A stretch of 9,179 nt of DNA from Pseudobdellovibrionaceae bacterium (GTDB lineage: Bacteria; Bdellovibrionota; Bdellovibrionia; Bdellovibrionales; UBA1609), in the NCBI GenBank assembly GCA_026712605.1, contig JAPORL010000052.1, positions 1 to 9,179 on the forward strand, given 5' to 3'. Positions 1 to 5,676 of the stretch are shown here, piece after piece. Position numbers and translations under genes: made by a program. The notes below the pieces were generated by a model. The model did not search any database. It was not told the origin of the DNA and saw only the letters and a program-made list of their open reading frames with translations. Each line of letters opens with the position of its first letter. Positions within the stretch are counted from its first letter, which is position 1.

Positions 1-14
1 AAAAAAAACCAAAC

Positions 15-36
15 TCAAATAAAGCTCAGAAATACT
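15..36. repeat. 22-bp direct repeat, left copy
   Basis: These 22 bases, with core AATAAAGCTCAGAAATACT, recur without mismatch and in the same orientation at 2042-2063. The two copies bracket the coiled-coil gene, the ATPase gene and the large inverted repeat. The immediate flanks differ, although both have an AAACCAA nearby on the left. A perfect 22-mer is unlikely by chance in 9 kb even at this base composition. It could be a target duplication or attachment-like site of an inserted segment, or two members of a dispersed repeat. No recombinase is visible inside the bracket. Confidence 0.75.
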
Positions 37-66
37 GAATTTTTAAAAAAAAGAAATTTTTTCCAC

Positions 67-81
67 TGATTTGACAAATCA
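67..81. promoter_or_regulatory. Operator-like palindrome over the -35 box
   Basis: TGATTTGACAAATCA consists of 6-bp inverted arms (67-72 and 76-81) around GAC. It covers the TTGACA hexamer proposed as the -35 box for the gene starting at 123. A dyad in this position is typical of a repressor site. No regulator that would bind it is recognised in the window. Confidence 0.4.
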
Positions 82-98
82 AGATTAATAAATAAAAT
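71..98 (+). promoter_or_regulatory. Probable sigma-70 type promoter of the coiled-coil gene
   Basis: A perfect TTGACA (71-76) is separated by 16 bp from TAAAAT (93-98), one mismatch from the consensus -10. Transcription would start near 105, giving a leader of about 18 nt. A weak Shine-Dalgarno (AAGAG, 111-115) sits 7 nt before the ATG at 123. This is the best-matching promoter in the window. Confidence 0.55.
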
Positions 99-122
99 TG
101 CAAAATAAAAAAGAGTTATAGT

Positions 123-713
123 ATGAAATTTATTTTTACTTTATTGGCATTATTATATTCATTAGTAGCTTATGGAAATGATTCCATTTCTACAACCAAC
201 ACTAATATACTTAATACTGATCAAACAACAAATACTAAAGTAGAAATCTCTAGAGATATGGATCCTTTAGAAAATCAGATAATTCCTACCACCAATAATG
301 ATGTATATATTACTTATCAAGCAATAAAGGATAAAGTGAAAAGCTCTATAAATAGCTTAGAATATAAATTAGATGTTTTACTAGATCGTATAAAATGGCA
401 AGAAAAAAATAGAATAGAAGACATAGAAAAAGAGATAGACGATTTAGATAGTGGTATAAAATACCTACAAAGGATTATAAATACTGGGGTAAGAAAATTA
501 AGTTATTTATATTATGATTTAAAAAAAATAGAAAAAGAGATACTTGATTTAGAAAATGAGATAGATCCTTTAGTAGAAAATAATAAATATAATTTAGATG
601 ATGAGAAGAAAGAAATAAATAATTTAAAGAATAGGGTATCTGATCTTAATAAGAATATAAGTGATTTACAGGCTAGATTAAATGATTCACAGGCTAGATT
701 AGATAATTTGTAG
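123..713 (+). CDS. Exported coiled-coil protein of unknown function
   Basis: The 196-residue product begins with a clear signal peptide: K2, a hydrophobic core at about residues 4-16, and probable cleavage after AYG near residue 18. A Thr/Asn-rich, low-complexity stretch follows to about residue 60. From about 65 to the C-terminus the protein is rich in Lys, Glu, Asp, Ile and Leu with heptad spacing, so it should form long alpha-helical coiled coils. The last two heptads are a recent DNA-level duplication. No cysteine, catalytic motif or known domain is seen. The gene looks even more AT-rich than its neighbours, with many ATA, TTA and AGA codons, which fits acquisition or weak constraint. It converges on the ATPase gene with a 31-bp gap. 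A periplasmic or surface structural role is possible, but no function is assigned. Confidence 0.75.
   Translation: MKFIFTLLALLYSLVAYGNDSISTTNTNILNTDQTTNTKVEISRDMDPLENQIIPTTNNDVYITYQAIKDKVKSSINSLEYKLDVLLDRIKWQEKNRIEDIEKEIDDLDSGIKYLQRIINTGVRKLSYLYYDLKKIEKEILDLENEIDPLVENNKYNLDDEKKEINNLKNRVSDLNKNISDLQARLNDSQARLDNL
663..704 (+). repeat. Tandem duplication of a 21-bp heptad codon block
   Basis: Positions 663-683 and 684-704 match at 19 of 21 bases and encode DLQARLN and DSQARLD. The unit is exactly seven codons, so the duplication adds one coiled-coil heptad without breaking the register. It lies at the extreme 3' end of the coiled-coil gene, just before its stop. Confidence 0.85.
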
Positions 714-744
714 TAAGCTAGTATATGATCTTGAATCAAATTTT

Positions 745-1893
745 TTAGACAAACTGTTTGCTCCATAGCTTTTTGAGAAATATTTTGTAGGGGAGCATAA
801 GGAATTGTTTTTCTATTAAACGAGAAGTTTTTTCTGATAAGGATACAAGGATTTTATATTTTAGAGGTATTTCTTCTGAAAGAGCTTTTAAACCTTTTAA
901 ATCTCTAGGTCTTATTTCCTTTCCTGATTTAACTTCAACTGCTAAATTATCTCCAATAACAAAATCTACTTCCTGATGATTTTTAGATCTCCAAAAACAT
1001 ATTTTTCTTTCATCTTGTGTATATTTTAAATAAGCAAGTATTTCATTAAAAATAAAGTGTTCAAAACGCCGACCAAACTCTGCTGTGCCTTCTATCATAT
1101 CCCACTGCCCTGTAAGTACATTCTTTACACCTATATCAAAAAAATAAAATTTATTCATGCTAACGGACCTTCTTTTAATTGTTTTTTTATAGGGTGTTAA
1201 TAAATAACCCAGAAAAGTGTCTTCTAAAAGATGATAATATTCTCTAATAGTATTAGACGAAAGCCCTACATCATGAGCTATATTGCTGTAATTAATAAGC
1301 TCTGCGTTTGTTTTTGCCACTACTTCCAAAAAAAGAGAGAAAGCTTGCAAATTTCTTACTAAAGCTTCAGCTTGTATCTCTTCTTTAAGGTAGACACTGG
1401 CATAAGACTGTAAAAGAACCTTCGCTCTTTTAGATTGATAAATGGAAGGTAGAGAACCAAATCGCATGATTTTGTATAAATCAAACTTAGGTATTTCAGG
1501 ACTAACTAATGGAAAAAGCTGTTGATATAAAGCTCTGCCTCCCAATAAATTCGCACTTCCTTTTTTAATTTTTCTAGCACTGCTTCCCGTTAAAATAAAT
1601 TTAATCTTATGACGCTCCATTAAATATTGAACTTCATCTAAAAGTTTTGGCAATTTTTGAATCTCATCAATTACCACCGGATGTTTTATAGGTTTTTTAG
1701 CCATTAACTCCTCTCTTAAAAGATGAGGAGAGCGAAAAAGTTTGAAATACAGATCTGATAAAAGCAAATCATAATAAATAGATTTAGGAAATTTTTTACT
1801 TAGCCAATAAGATTTTCCTGTTTGTCTTGGTCCAAAAAGAAATAAACCTTTACAGTCTGATAAATCCAATTTGACAAGTCTTTTAAACTCCAT
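745..1893 (-). CDS. AAA-family ATPase with C-terminal DUF4143 domain
   Basis: The 382-residue protein has the AAA_14 (PF13173) plus DUF4143 (PF13635) architecture and is about the usual length. Walker A is GPRQTGKS (21-28), Walker B is VVIDEIQKLP (73-82) and a sensor-like LTGSSARKIK lies at 101-110, so ATP binding and hydrolysis should be intact. Residues about 185-230 look like a winged-helix segment (YSNIAHDVGLSSNTIREYY). The C-terminal EVDFVIGDNLAVEVKSG (308-324) has the D-x(n)-E-x-K pattern (D310, E320, K322) of the PD-(D/E)XK nuclease-like fold seen in this family. The family is widespread and often horizontally transferred, but its cellular role is not established. The start follows a weak AAAG Shine-Dalgarno. 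The gene is convergent with the exported coiled-coil gene and has the 74-bp inverted repeat about 40 bp upstream. Confidence 0.9.
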   Translation of the reverse strand: MEFKRLVKLDLSDCKGLFLFGPRQTGKSYWLSKKFPKSIYYDLLLSDLYFKLFRSPHLLREELMAKKPIKHPVVIDEIQKLPKLLDEVQYLMERHKIKFILTGSSARKIKKGSANLLGGRALYQQLFPLVSPEIPKFDLYKIMRFGSLPSIYQSKRAKVLLQSYASVYLKEEIQAEALVRNLQAFSLFLEVVAKTNAELINYSNIAHDVGLSSNTIREYYHLLEDTFLGYLLTPYKKTIKRRSVSMNKFYFFDIGVKNVLTGQWDMIEGTAEFGRRFEHFIFNEILAYLKYTQDERKICFWRSKNHQEVDFVIGDNLAVEVKSGKEIRPRDLKGLKALSEEIPLKYKILVSLSEKTSRLIEKQFLMLPYKIFLKKLWSKQFV

Positions 1894-1931
1894 AGCTTTA
1901 TGATATATCTTTTTTTCTAAAAAAGCTATTA

Positions 1932-2005
1932 AAAATCAGAAAATCTGAAGTAATACTTCAAAATAAATAGATATTTTTAAGTAATGCTTCAGATTTTCTG
2001 TTTTT
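1932..2005. repeat. 74-bp near-perfect inverted repeat upstream of the ATPase gene
   Basis: Arms 1932-1965 and 1972-2005 pair in one register without gaps. About 30 of 34 positions pair, and the outer 14-bp block (1937-1950 with 1987-2000) is perfect. Each arm contains smaller dyads, such as TCAGA-AAA-TCTGA (1936-1948) and TGAAGT-AAT-ACTTCA (1946-1960). The motif AAGTAATRCTTCA also appears as a direct repeat at 1948-1960 and 1979-1991, 31 bp apart, close to three helical turns. A T-tract or ATTTTT follows the stem on each strand. It could be a multi-site operator for the minus-strand ATPase gene, a bidirectional terminator, or a small palindromic mobile remnant; the sequence does not decide. 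Confidence 0.8.
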
Positions 2006-2041
2006 AGTGTTTTAAGATATAAACCAAGAAAGAAATTAAAA

Positions 2042-2063
2042 TCAAATAAAGCTCAGAAATACT
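2042..2063. repeat. 22-bp direct repeat, right copy
   Basis: This is the perfect second copy of 15-36, in the same orientation, 2027 bp away. It lies 36 bp to the right of the 74-bp inverted repeat, so that repeat falls inside the bracketed segment. Confidence 0.75.
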
Positions 2064-2139
2064 ATAAAAAACCCTTAACATATCCAAATTTTTAAAATAG
2101 CTTATCTATCTGTTATCTCTTACTTGTCCGTTTTTTTAT

Positions 2140-2427
2140 TTACCTGATCTTATTGTCACCATATTGTTGCGCTGAGTTCTTAAATTCAAGGGTAAATCTC
2201 ATGTCTAAATTTTTGAGCTTTATTTATAGCTATTTAAGTCTCTTGATTAAAAGCTTGTAAGGGACAAAACTAAAAGCGAGTTCGGATTTGAACTGAATAG
2301 CATCCGCAGGATGCTTTGTGGCAAACCGCATGTTTGAGCTTTTAGCTTTGTATCTTATAAGCTTTTCACACAAATTTCAAAATAGGAACTGAATAGCGAC
2401 TGAAAGTCCTTTTGTAGCAAAAGACAT
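2140..2427 (-). other. Three short minus-strand reading frames with similar starts (coding doubtful)
   Basis: Three small frames lie one after another: 2377-2427 (16 aa, MSFATKGLSVAIQFLF), 2230-2331 (33 aa, beginning MRFATKHPADAIQF) and 2140-2202 (20 aa, beginning MRFTLEF). The first two align over 13 codons with no gap, share FATK and AIQF, and show synonymous changes (GCT/GCC, AAA/AAG). All three ATGs follow similar A-rich sequence, two of them AGACATG. The frames coincide with the repeat units, so peptide similarity may simply reflect DNA duplication. No strong Shine-Dalgarno is present. They are recorded as visible structure, not as established genes. Confidence 0.2.
2290..2366. repeat. 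Repeat unit A inside the composite element
   Basis: The unit starts with GAACTGAATAGC and ends with the arm TATCTTATAAGCTTTT. Inside are GCATCC-GCA-GGATGC (2300-2314) and TTTG-TGG-CAAA (2315-2325; alternatively TGTGG-CAAA-CCGCA, 2317-2330). A further AGTTC/GAACT stem (2279-2283 with 2290-2294) overlaps its left edge. Unit B has the same order of hairpins with different stem sequences. Confidence 0.75.
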
Positions 2428-2464
2428 GTCTTAAATTTTTTAGTTTTGTATCTTACAAGCTTTT
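2386..2464. repeat. Repeat unit B inside the composite element
   Basis: This diverged copy of unit A lies 96 bp downstream and shares GAACTGAATAGC, the CATGT region and the right arm. Its hairpins are GACT-GAA-AGTC (2398-2408) and CTTTTG-TAG-CAAAAG (2409-2423), followed by the palindrome AGACATGTCT (2422-2431). The first hairpin occupies the same place as GCATCC/GGATGC in unit A. Nearly all its bases changed while pairing was kept. Confidence 0.75.
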
Positions 2465-2483
2465 AATATAAAAAGAGATTAAA

Positions 2484-3698
2484 ATGAATTCAAATCCACT
2501 TTCTTTTCATATTCAAATCCATCAAAAGATTATTGATAATCTCAAAGTTTTAGAAAATTGGTTTTTAAAGAAAATAAATTCTCAAAAACTCCCTTTTTAT
2601 TCTAGTTTTGATATTAGAGATTCCAATTTTAAAATCGCTTGTGTAGATGCCAATTTATTTCCAGCCGGTTTTAATAATATCTGTGAAGAAGATCAAAAAA
2701 GAACTTCTTTTTTGATAAAAGACTATTTAAAAAAATACTATCCTTCGGTTAAAAAAATCATGCTTTTAGCCGAAGAGCATACAAGAAATCTCTACTATTG
2801 GGACAATATATTTGTAATAAAATCCCTGATTGAAAAGGCTGGAGCTATTGTAACGGTAGGTGTTCCCGGAAAAAAAATCACATCAACTCAAAAAATAACA
2901 AGCGCCAGTGGACGAAAAGTTGATCTTAAAATTTTAAATCAATCCAAATCTGATCTCATTATAAGCAATAATGATTTTTCGGTAAAATATGAATTGCCTA
3001 AAGATATAGAGTGCGCCCCTCCTTTTTTTATGGGATGGCTCCATCGAAAAAAACATCGCTTTTTTAAGGAATACAATTCACTGACAAAAGAGTTTGCCGA
3101 GATTTTAAAAATAGATTCTTGGCATTTCACAATAGAAACCAAACTTTTTTCTCCTTTTGATTTGCAATCTCAAGATAATCTTTCAAAATTAAAATCCGCC
3201 TCCCATAAAGTTCTGGAATCTCTAAAAAAAAGCTATCAAAACTTTTCAGTGAAAGAAAAACCTTATCTTTTTCTTAAAAATAATTCAGGAACTTATGGGA
3301 TGGGTATTATAAATATCCATGAATCTGAAGAATTAAATCATTGGTCTTACAAATCTCGCAAAAAAATGAAAGCCTCTAAAGGAGAAACAAATATTAAAGA
3401 GCTTATTATCCAAGAGGGAATTCCAACAGCTCTTTTAAGCAAAGACAATAAAAGCTCAGAACCTGTCATCTATATGATAGGCTCACAAGTTGCTGGCGGT
3501 TTTTTAAGAAGTCATAAAACTAAAGGTCATAAAACCAATCTCAATAGCCCTGGGCTTGTTTTTAAGCGGCTTTGTATGAGTGATTTAGAAATAAAAATGA
3601 AAGGTTTAGCTATGGAAAATGTCTATAGCTGGCTGGCTAAAATAGGCAGTCTTGCTCTTTTACAAGAGATGAAGAATTACAAAAGTCTTAATTCTTAA
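2484..3698 (+). CDS. gshA: Glutamate-cysteine ligase, GshA family PF08886 (TIGR02049 type)
   Basis: The predicted reaction joins glutamate and cysteine with ATP to gamma-glutamylcysteine, the first step of glutathione synthesis, in the cytoplasm. The 404-residue length fits the family. Characteristic stretches are present: VDANLFPAGFNN (54-65), EEHTRNLYYWDN (97-108), the Gly-rich NNSGTYGMGI (266-275) expected in ATP binding, IQEGIPT (309-315), and GGFLRSHKTKGHKTNLNSPG (338-357). This is the less common ligase type first described in Acidithiobacillus ferrooxidans, unrelated in sequence to the usual E. coli GshA. The start is the first ATG after the composite repeat element, with only a weak Shine-Dalgarno. 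No gshB is in the window; the next gene, 42 bp downstream on the same strand, is unknown and may be co-transcribed. Family assignment is from remembered motifs, not a search. Confidence 0.85.
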   Translation: MNSNPLSFHIQIHQKIIDNLKVLENWFLKKINSQKLPFYSSFDIRDSNFKIACVDANLFPAGFNNICEEDQKRTSFLIKDYLKKYYPSVKKIMLLAEEHTRNLYYWDNIFVIKSLIEKAGAIVTVGVPGKKITSTQKITSASGRKVDLKILNQSKSDLIISNNDFSVKYELPKDIECAPPFFMGWLHRKKHRFFKEYNSLTKEFAEILKIDSWHFTIETKLFSPFDLQSQDNLSKLKSASHKVLESLKKSYQNFSVKEKPYLFLKNNSGTYGMGIINIHESEELNHWSYKSRKKMKASKGETNIKELIIQEGIPTALLSKDNKSSEPVIYMIGSQVAGGFLRSHKTKGHKTNLNSPGLVFKRLCMSDLEIKMKGLAMENVYSWLAKIGSLALLQEMKNYKSLNS

Positions 3699-3740
3699 TC
3701 AGTTTTTGAAATCCAAAATAGAATATGTTAAAGTTTCAGC

Positions 3741-4436
3741 ATGCTTTCCAAAATGCCTAAATGGCTTTTTTCAATATTAATATTTGTTGTTATTTTTGGA
3801 ATGGGTTTAATTATTGGTTTGATATCCTGGAATAGCAATCTTTATGTGTCTTGGATTCCTTCTACAAAAAGAACTTTAGCTATGGCTGGAAATCAAAGTA
3901 ATTTGTTGAATCTGTCCTCTGATAGTCTTACAGAAGATCCCAGTTCTGTTTTATTTTCTCAATATGAAATTTTTCAAGAAAACAATTTTCTATCTTTTTA
4001 TCTGGGAAATATTTTAATTCCCGATCCAAAAACACAAACTCATCGTTTTATCTGTGAAGTCTTTCCTATTGTAGAGTTTTCTTTTTCTGCCTTGGGAGTG
4101 AATTTAAGTGGAGAAAAAGGTGTAATGCTTGTCCAATCACCTTGCGAAACAGAAGATATAGATTGGATAGGGCCTTTTTGGCTTCCTCAAAACGAAATAC
4201 TATCTCATCCTGAAAAAAACACTTTTCAAATTGAAGAAAAAGATACTTTCATTCGTTTTTACAATGCTTCTATTGAATTAACTCCCAGCTGGCTTTTAAG
4301 CTCAGTGAGATTTTTTGATAAAGAAAAAGAATCTGAGGAGCTTTTAATTAGGCTCAAAGCCAATCAAAAACCTTACTTTGAAATAGATCTTAATCTGACC
4401 TACGAATCTTTTAGTGAAAATAATATCTCAGATTAG
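3741..4436 (+). CDS. Membrane-anchored protein of unknown function
   Basis: This 231-residue protein has one N-terminal transmembrane segment (about 8-28, LFSILIFVVIFGMGLIIGLI) and no obvious cleavage site. It is therefore probably anchored in the inner membrane with about 200 residues outside. The exported part has only two cysteines, C105 and C135, which could form a disulphide. It is rich in alternating hydrophobic residues, as in a beta-sheet domain (FICEVFPIVEFSFSALGVNL, 103-122). No family is recognised. It lies 42 bp after the ligase gene and could be co-transcribed with it. The ATG at 3741 has only a weak AAAG ahead of it; ATG codon 5 (3753) is an alternative start. Its 3' end overlaps the opposing gene by 26 bp. 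Confidence 0.7.
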   Translation: MLSKMPKWLFSILIFVVIFGMGLIIGLISWNSNLYVSWIPSTKRTLAMAGNQSNLLNLSSDSLTEDPSSVLFSQYEIFQENNFLSFYLGNILIPDPKTQTHRFICEVFPIVEFSFSALGVNLSGEKGVMLVQSPCETEDIDWIGPFWLPQNEILSHPEKNTFQIEEKDTFIRFYNASIELTPSWLLSSVRFFDKEKESEELLIRLKANQKPYFEIDLNLTYESFSENNISD

Positions 4437-5382
4437 CAGAAAAGATAAGGGAATCCCTTTCATCCAAAATTTCTGTATAACTTAAAAACTGATAAACTGT
4501 TTTTCTATTTTCCGTATGTAGATTCAAATGATACCTAAGATCTACATTTAAACCAAGCGATTCTCCTAAGGCTAAATCGGCGCCTAAAGCAAGCCCTGCA
4601 TCAAAAGAAAGATACCAGTCTTTGTTAGCCACATCCTTTCTTAAGAGTTCAAGATTAGGATTTATAGTAATGTCTTCAAACTTTACTCCATCTTTTGTAA
4701 CCACATCCCATTTTCTTGCAATTATAGAACCAGAAATACCAACATAAGGTTTAACTCTACCATTAAAAGGAGTGAGTTTTATAGCCATAGCAAGAGCTGG
4801 CTGGTCAACCATTTCACGAAAGTTTGTATAACTCCTCAGAGGAGTTCTTATGTAGTGCTTAGAGTAGTAAGCAGAAAATTCAAAAATCATAAAGCCTTCA
4901 GGACTATAAGCCCCAAAAGAAGTAAAAAGCGCTGGATATTCATAGGAATTAATATTACCTACTTGATAATAAGTCACAGCTCCCGCTCCAAAAGAAATAA
5001 AAGCTTTTCTTCCAAAAATCCAATTTTGTAAAACTGGTCTTAAAGAAGTTTTACTAGGATAATCAGAAGAAGTAGAAACCGATTCTTTCGTTTTACCTAA
5101 AAGCTTATCCACTCTTTTTTGTTCATCTAAAAGTCTTTGTTTTTCTAGCTCTTTTAAAATAGAGTCTTCTGTTTTAATTTCTTGTCTTTCACGAAAACTT
5201 CTAAGCTTTTTCGCTTCCGAAGGAACTAAAGCGGGAGCAGAGATAGTTTGTTGATTGTTTGAGGATTCCGTTGAAGATGTAGCTTCATTATTTATAATAA
5301 CTGTGTTTTTTTCAGTTTTTGCAAAAACACTTAAACAAAAAAGCAAACTAAAAATTGTAATTATTTGAGTTAATAGTTTCAT
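4411..5382 (-). CDS. Predicted outer-membrane beta-barrel protein with coiled-coil linker
   Basis: The 323-residue product starts with a signal peptide (cleavage likely after VFA, residue 21). A Ser/Thr/Asn-rich stretch follows, then a charged helix at about 57-100 (rich in K, R, E and L) likely to form a coiled coil in the periplasm. From about 125 to the end, alternating aromatic/small-residue strands with turns suggest an eight-to-ten strand barrel. Examples are KAFISFGAGAVTYYQV, KPYVGISGSII, WYLSFDAGLALGADL, LGLNVDLRYHLNL and the final LIFSANLRYYFH. The C-terminus ends in His rather than the usual aromatic residue, which is one before it. The start is fixed by a strong AAGGAGG (5387-5393, minus strand) 4 nt before the ATG. 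No specific porin or OmpA/OmpW family is claimed. The gene is divergent from the HPF-like gene. Confidence 0.8.
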   Translation of the reverse strand: MKLLTQIITIFSLLFCLSVFAKTEKNTVIINNEATSSTESSNNQQTISAPALVPSEAKKLRSFRERQEIKTEDSILKELEKQRLLDEQKRVDKLLGKTKESVSTSSDYPSKTSLRPVLQNWIFGRKAFISFGAGAVTYYQVGNINSYEYPALFTSFGAYSPEGFMIFEFSAYYSKHYIRTPLRSYTNFREMVDQPALAMAIKLTPFNGRVKPYVGISGSIIARKWDVVTKDGVKFEDITINPNLELLRKDVANKDWYLSFDAGLALGADLALGESLGLNVDLRYHLNLHTENRKTVYQFLSYTEILDERDSLIFSANLRYYFH

Positions 5383-5413
5383 TTTTCCTCCTTACGAGAA
5401 TTAATCTGCTCAA

Positions 5414-5442
5414 AATTTAAATAGAAATAAAGTTAAAAGCAA
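5414..5442 (-). promoter_or_regulatory. Possible promoter of the outer-membrane protein gene
   Basis: Read on the minus strand, TTGCTT (5437-5442) and TAAATT (5414-5419) are 17 bp apart and lie about 30 bp before the start codon. Both hexamers match the consensus only moderately, and in DNA this AT-rich such matches are common. Confidence 0.3.
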
Positions 5443-5591
5443 GAAAAAAAGGGCTTTTTACCTATTTCTAAACCTTTTTCTAAAGCTTTTAGACTTAAAC
5501 TTTCTTAATAAAGACTATTATATTTTTTTTAAATAAATATAAAAAAATCTAATGATTTCAAAGATTAAATAATAAAAGAACTTATAAATAG

Positions 5592-5676
5592 GCTTTTGTA
5601 AAAAAATATTTAGAAAATTACACATAAATTTCCAAAAATCTGATACAATTCTTATATATTATACTTTTACAAAAGC
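5592..5676. repeat. 12-bp inverted repeat flanking the HPF-like gene's promoter region
   Basis: GCTTTTGTAAAA (5592-5603) and TTTTACAAAAGC (5665-5676) are perfect inverted copies. CTTAT (5581-5585) and ATAAG (5683-5687) pair in the same register outside them. The 61-bp interior holds TGATACAAT (5641-5649), an extended -10-like sequence, and TATACT (5659-5664 region). Two half-sites around a promoter could bind a looping regulator, or the whole could be a long leader hairpin. Confidence 0.5.

Larger units (their letters stand above)
2246..2467. repeat. Composite hairpin element with one left arm and two alternative right arms
   Basis: Left arm 2249-2277 pairs ungapped with 2338-2366 (25 Watson-Crick and 2 G.U of 29). 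It pairs at least as well with 2437-2464, where the match extends outward to 2246/2467 with a single true mismatch. The two right arms are direct repeats of each other, so the left arm can fold with only one at a time. The form resembles a MITE- or REP-like element with terminal inverted repeats and a partial tandem copy, or a switching RNA leader if transcribed into gshA. The right end lies 16 bp before the gshA start codon. No transposase is encoded. Confidence 0.8.
1894..2483. other. 590-bp gap between the ATPase gene and gshA, rich in repeats
   Basis: No convincing protein gene is seen. From left to right the gap holds the 74-bp inverted repeat (1932-2005), the second 22-bp direct repeat (2042-2063), about 180 bp of AT-rich sequence without clear structure, and the composite element (2246-2467). 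The gshA ATG at 2484 is preceded only by a weak GAG-type Shine-Dalgarno (AAAAAGAGATTAAA), and no strong promoter is evident. Confidence 0.6.

Noticed and set aside
714..765. Intrinsic terminator between the convergent genes, using CAAAC-T-GTTTG (751-761)
   Set aside because: The loop of one base is too small, and no GC-rich stem with a T-tract is seen on either strand.
512..766. Open frame of 84 codons on the minus strand
   Set aside because: It lies antisense to the coiled-coil gene and runs into the ATPase gene's 3' end. Its Ser/Phe-rich composition is what Lys/Asp-rich coding DNA gives in reverse, and it has no recognisable domain.
2316..2331. GGCAAACC inside unit A, resembling the core of the c-di-GMP-I (GEMM) riboswitch
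   Set aside because: The second GEMM helix and tetraloop receptor are not seen, and unit B has AGCAAAAG at this place. It is a short chance match.
2290..2464. CRISPR array
   Set aside because: There are only two units, diverged internally, with no regular short spacers and no cas genes.
2939..3142. Open frame of 67 codons on the minus strand
   Set aside because: It is fully antisense to the well-supported ligase gene, with no motif and no convincing ribosome binding site.
4411..4436. Frameshift or misassembly at the converging gene ends
   Set aside because: Both frames end at plausible stops with intact upstream coding sequence, and the barrel's final strand looks complete. A true overlap is the simpler reading.
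5441..5458. Terminator-like A-tract/GGGC/T-tract near 5450
   Set aside because: The stem would be only A-T pairs around a four-base loop, and no transcript is expected to end there.
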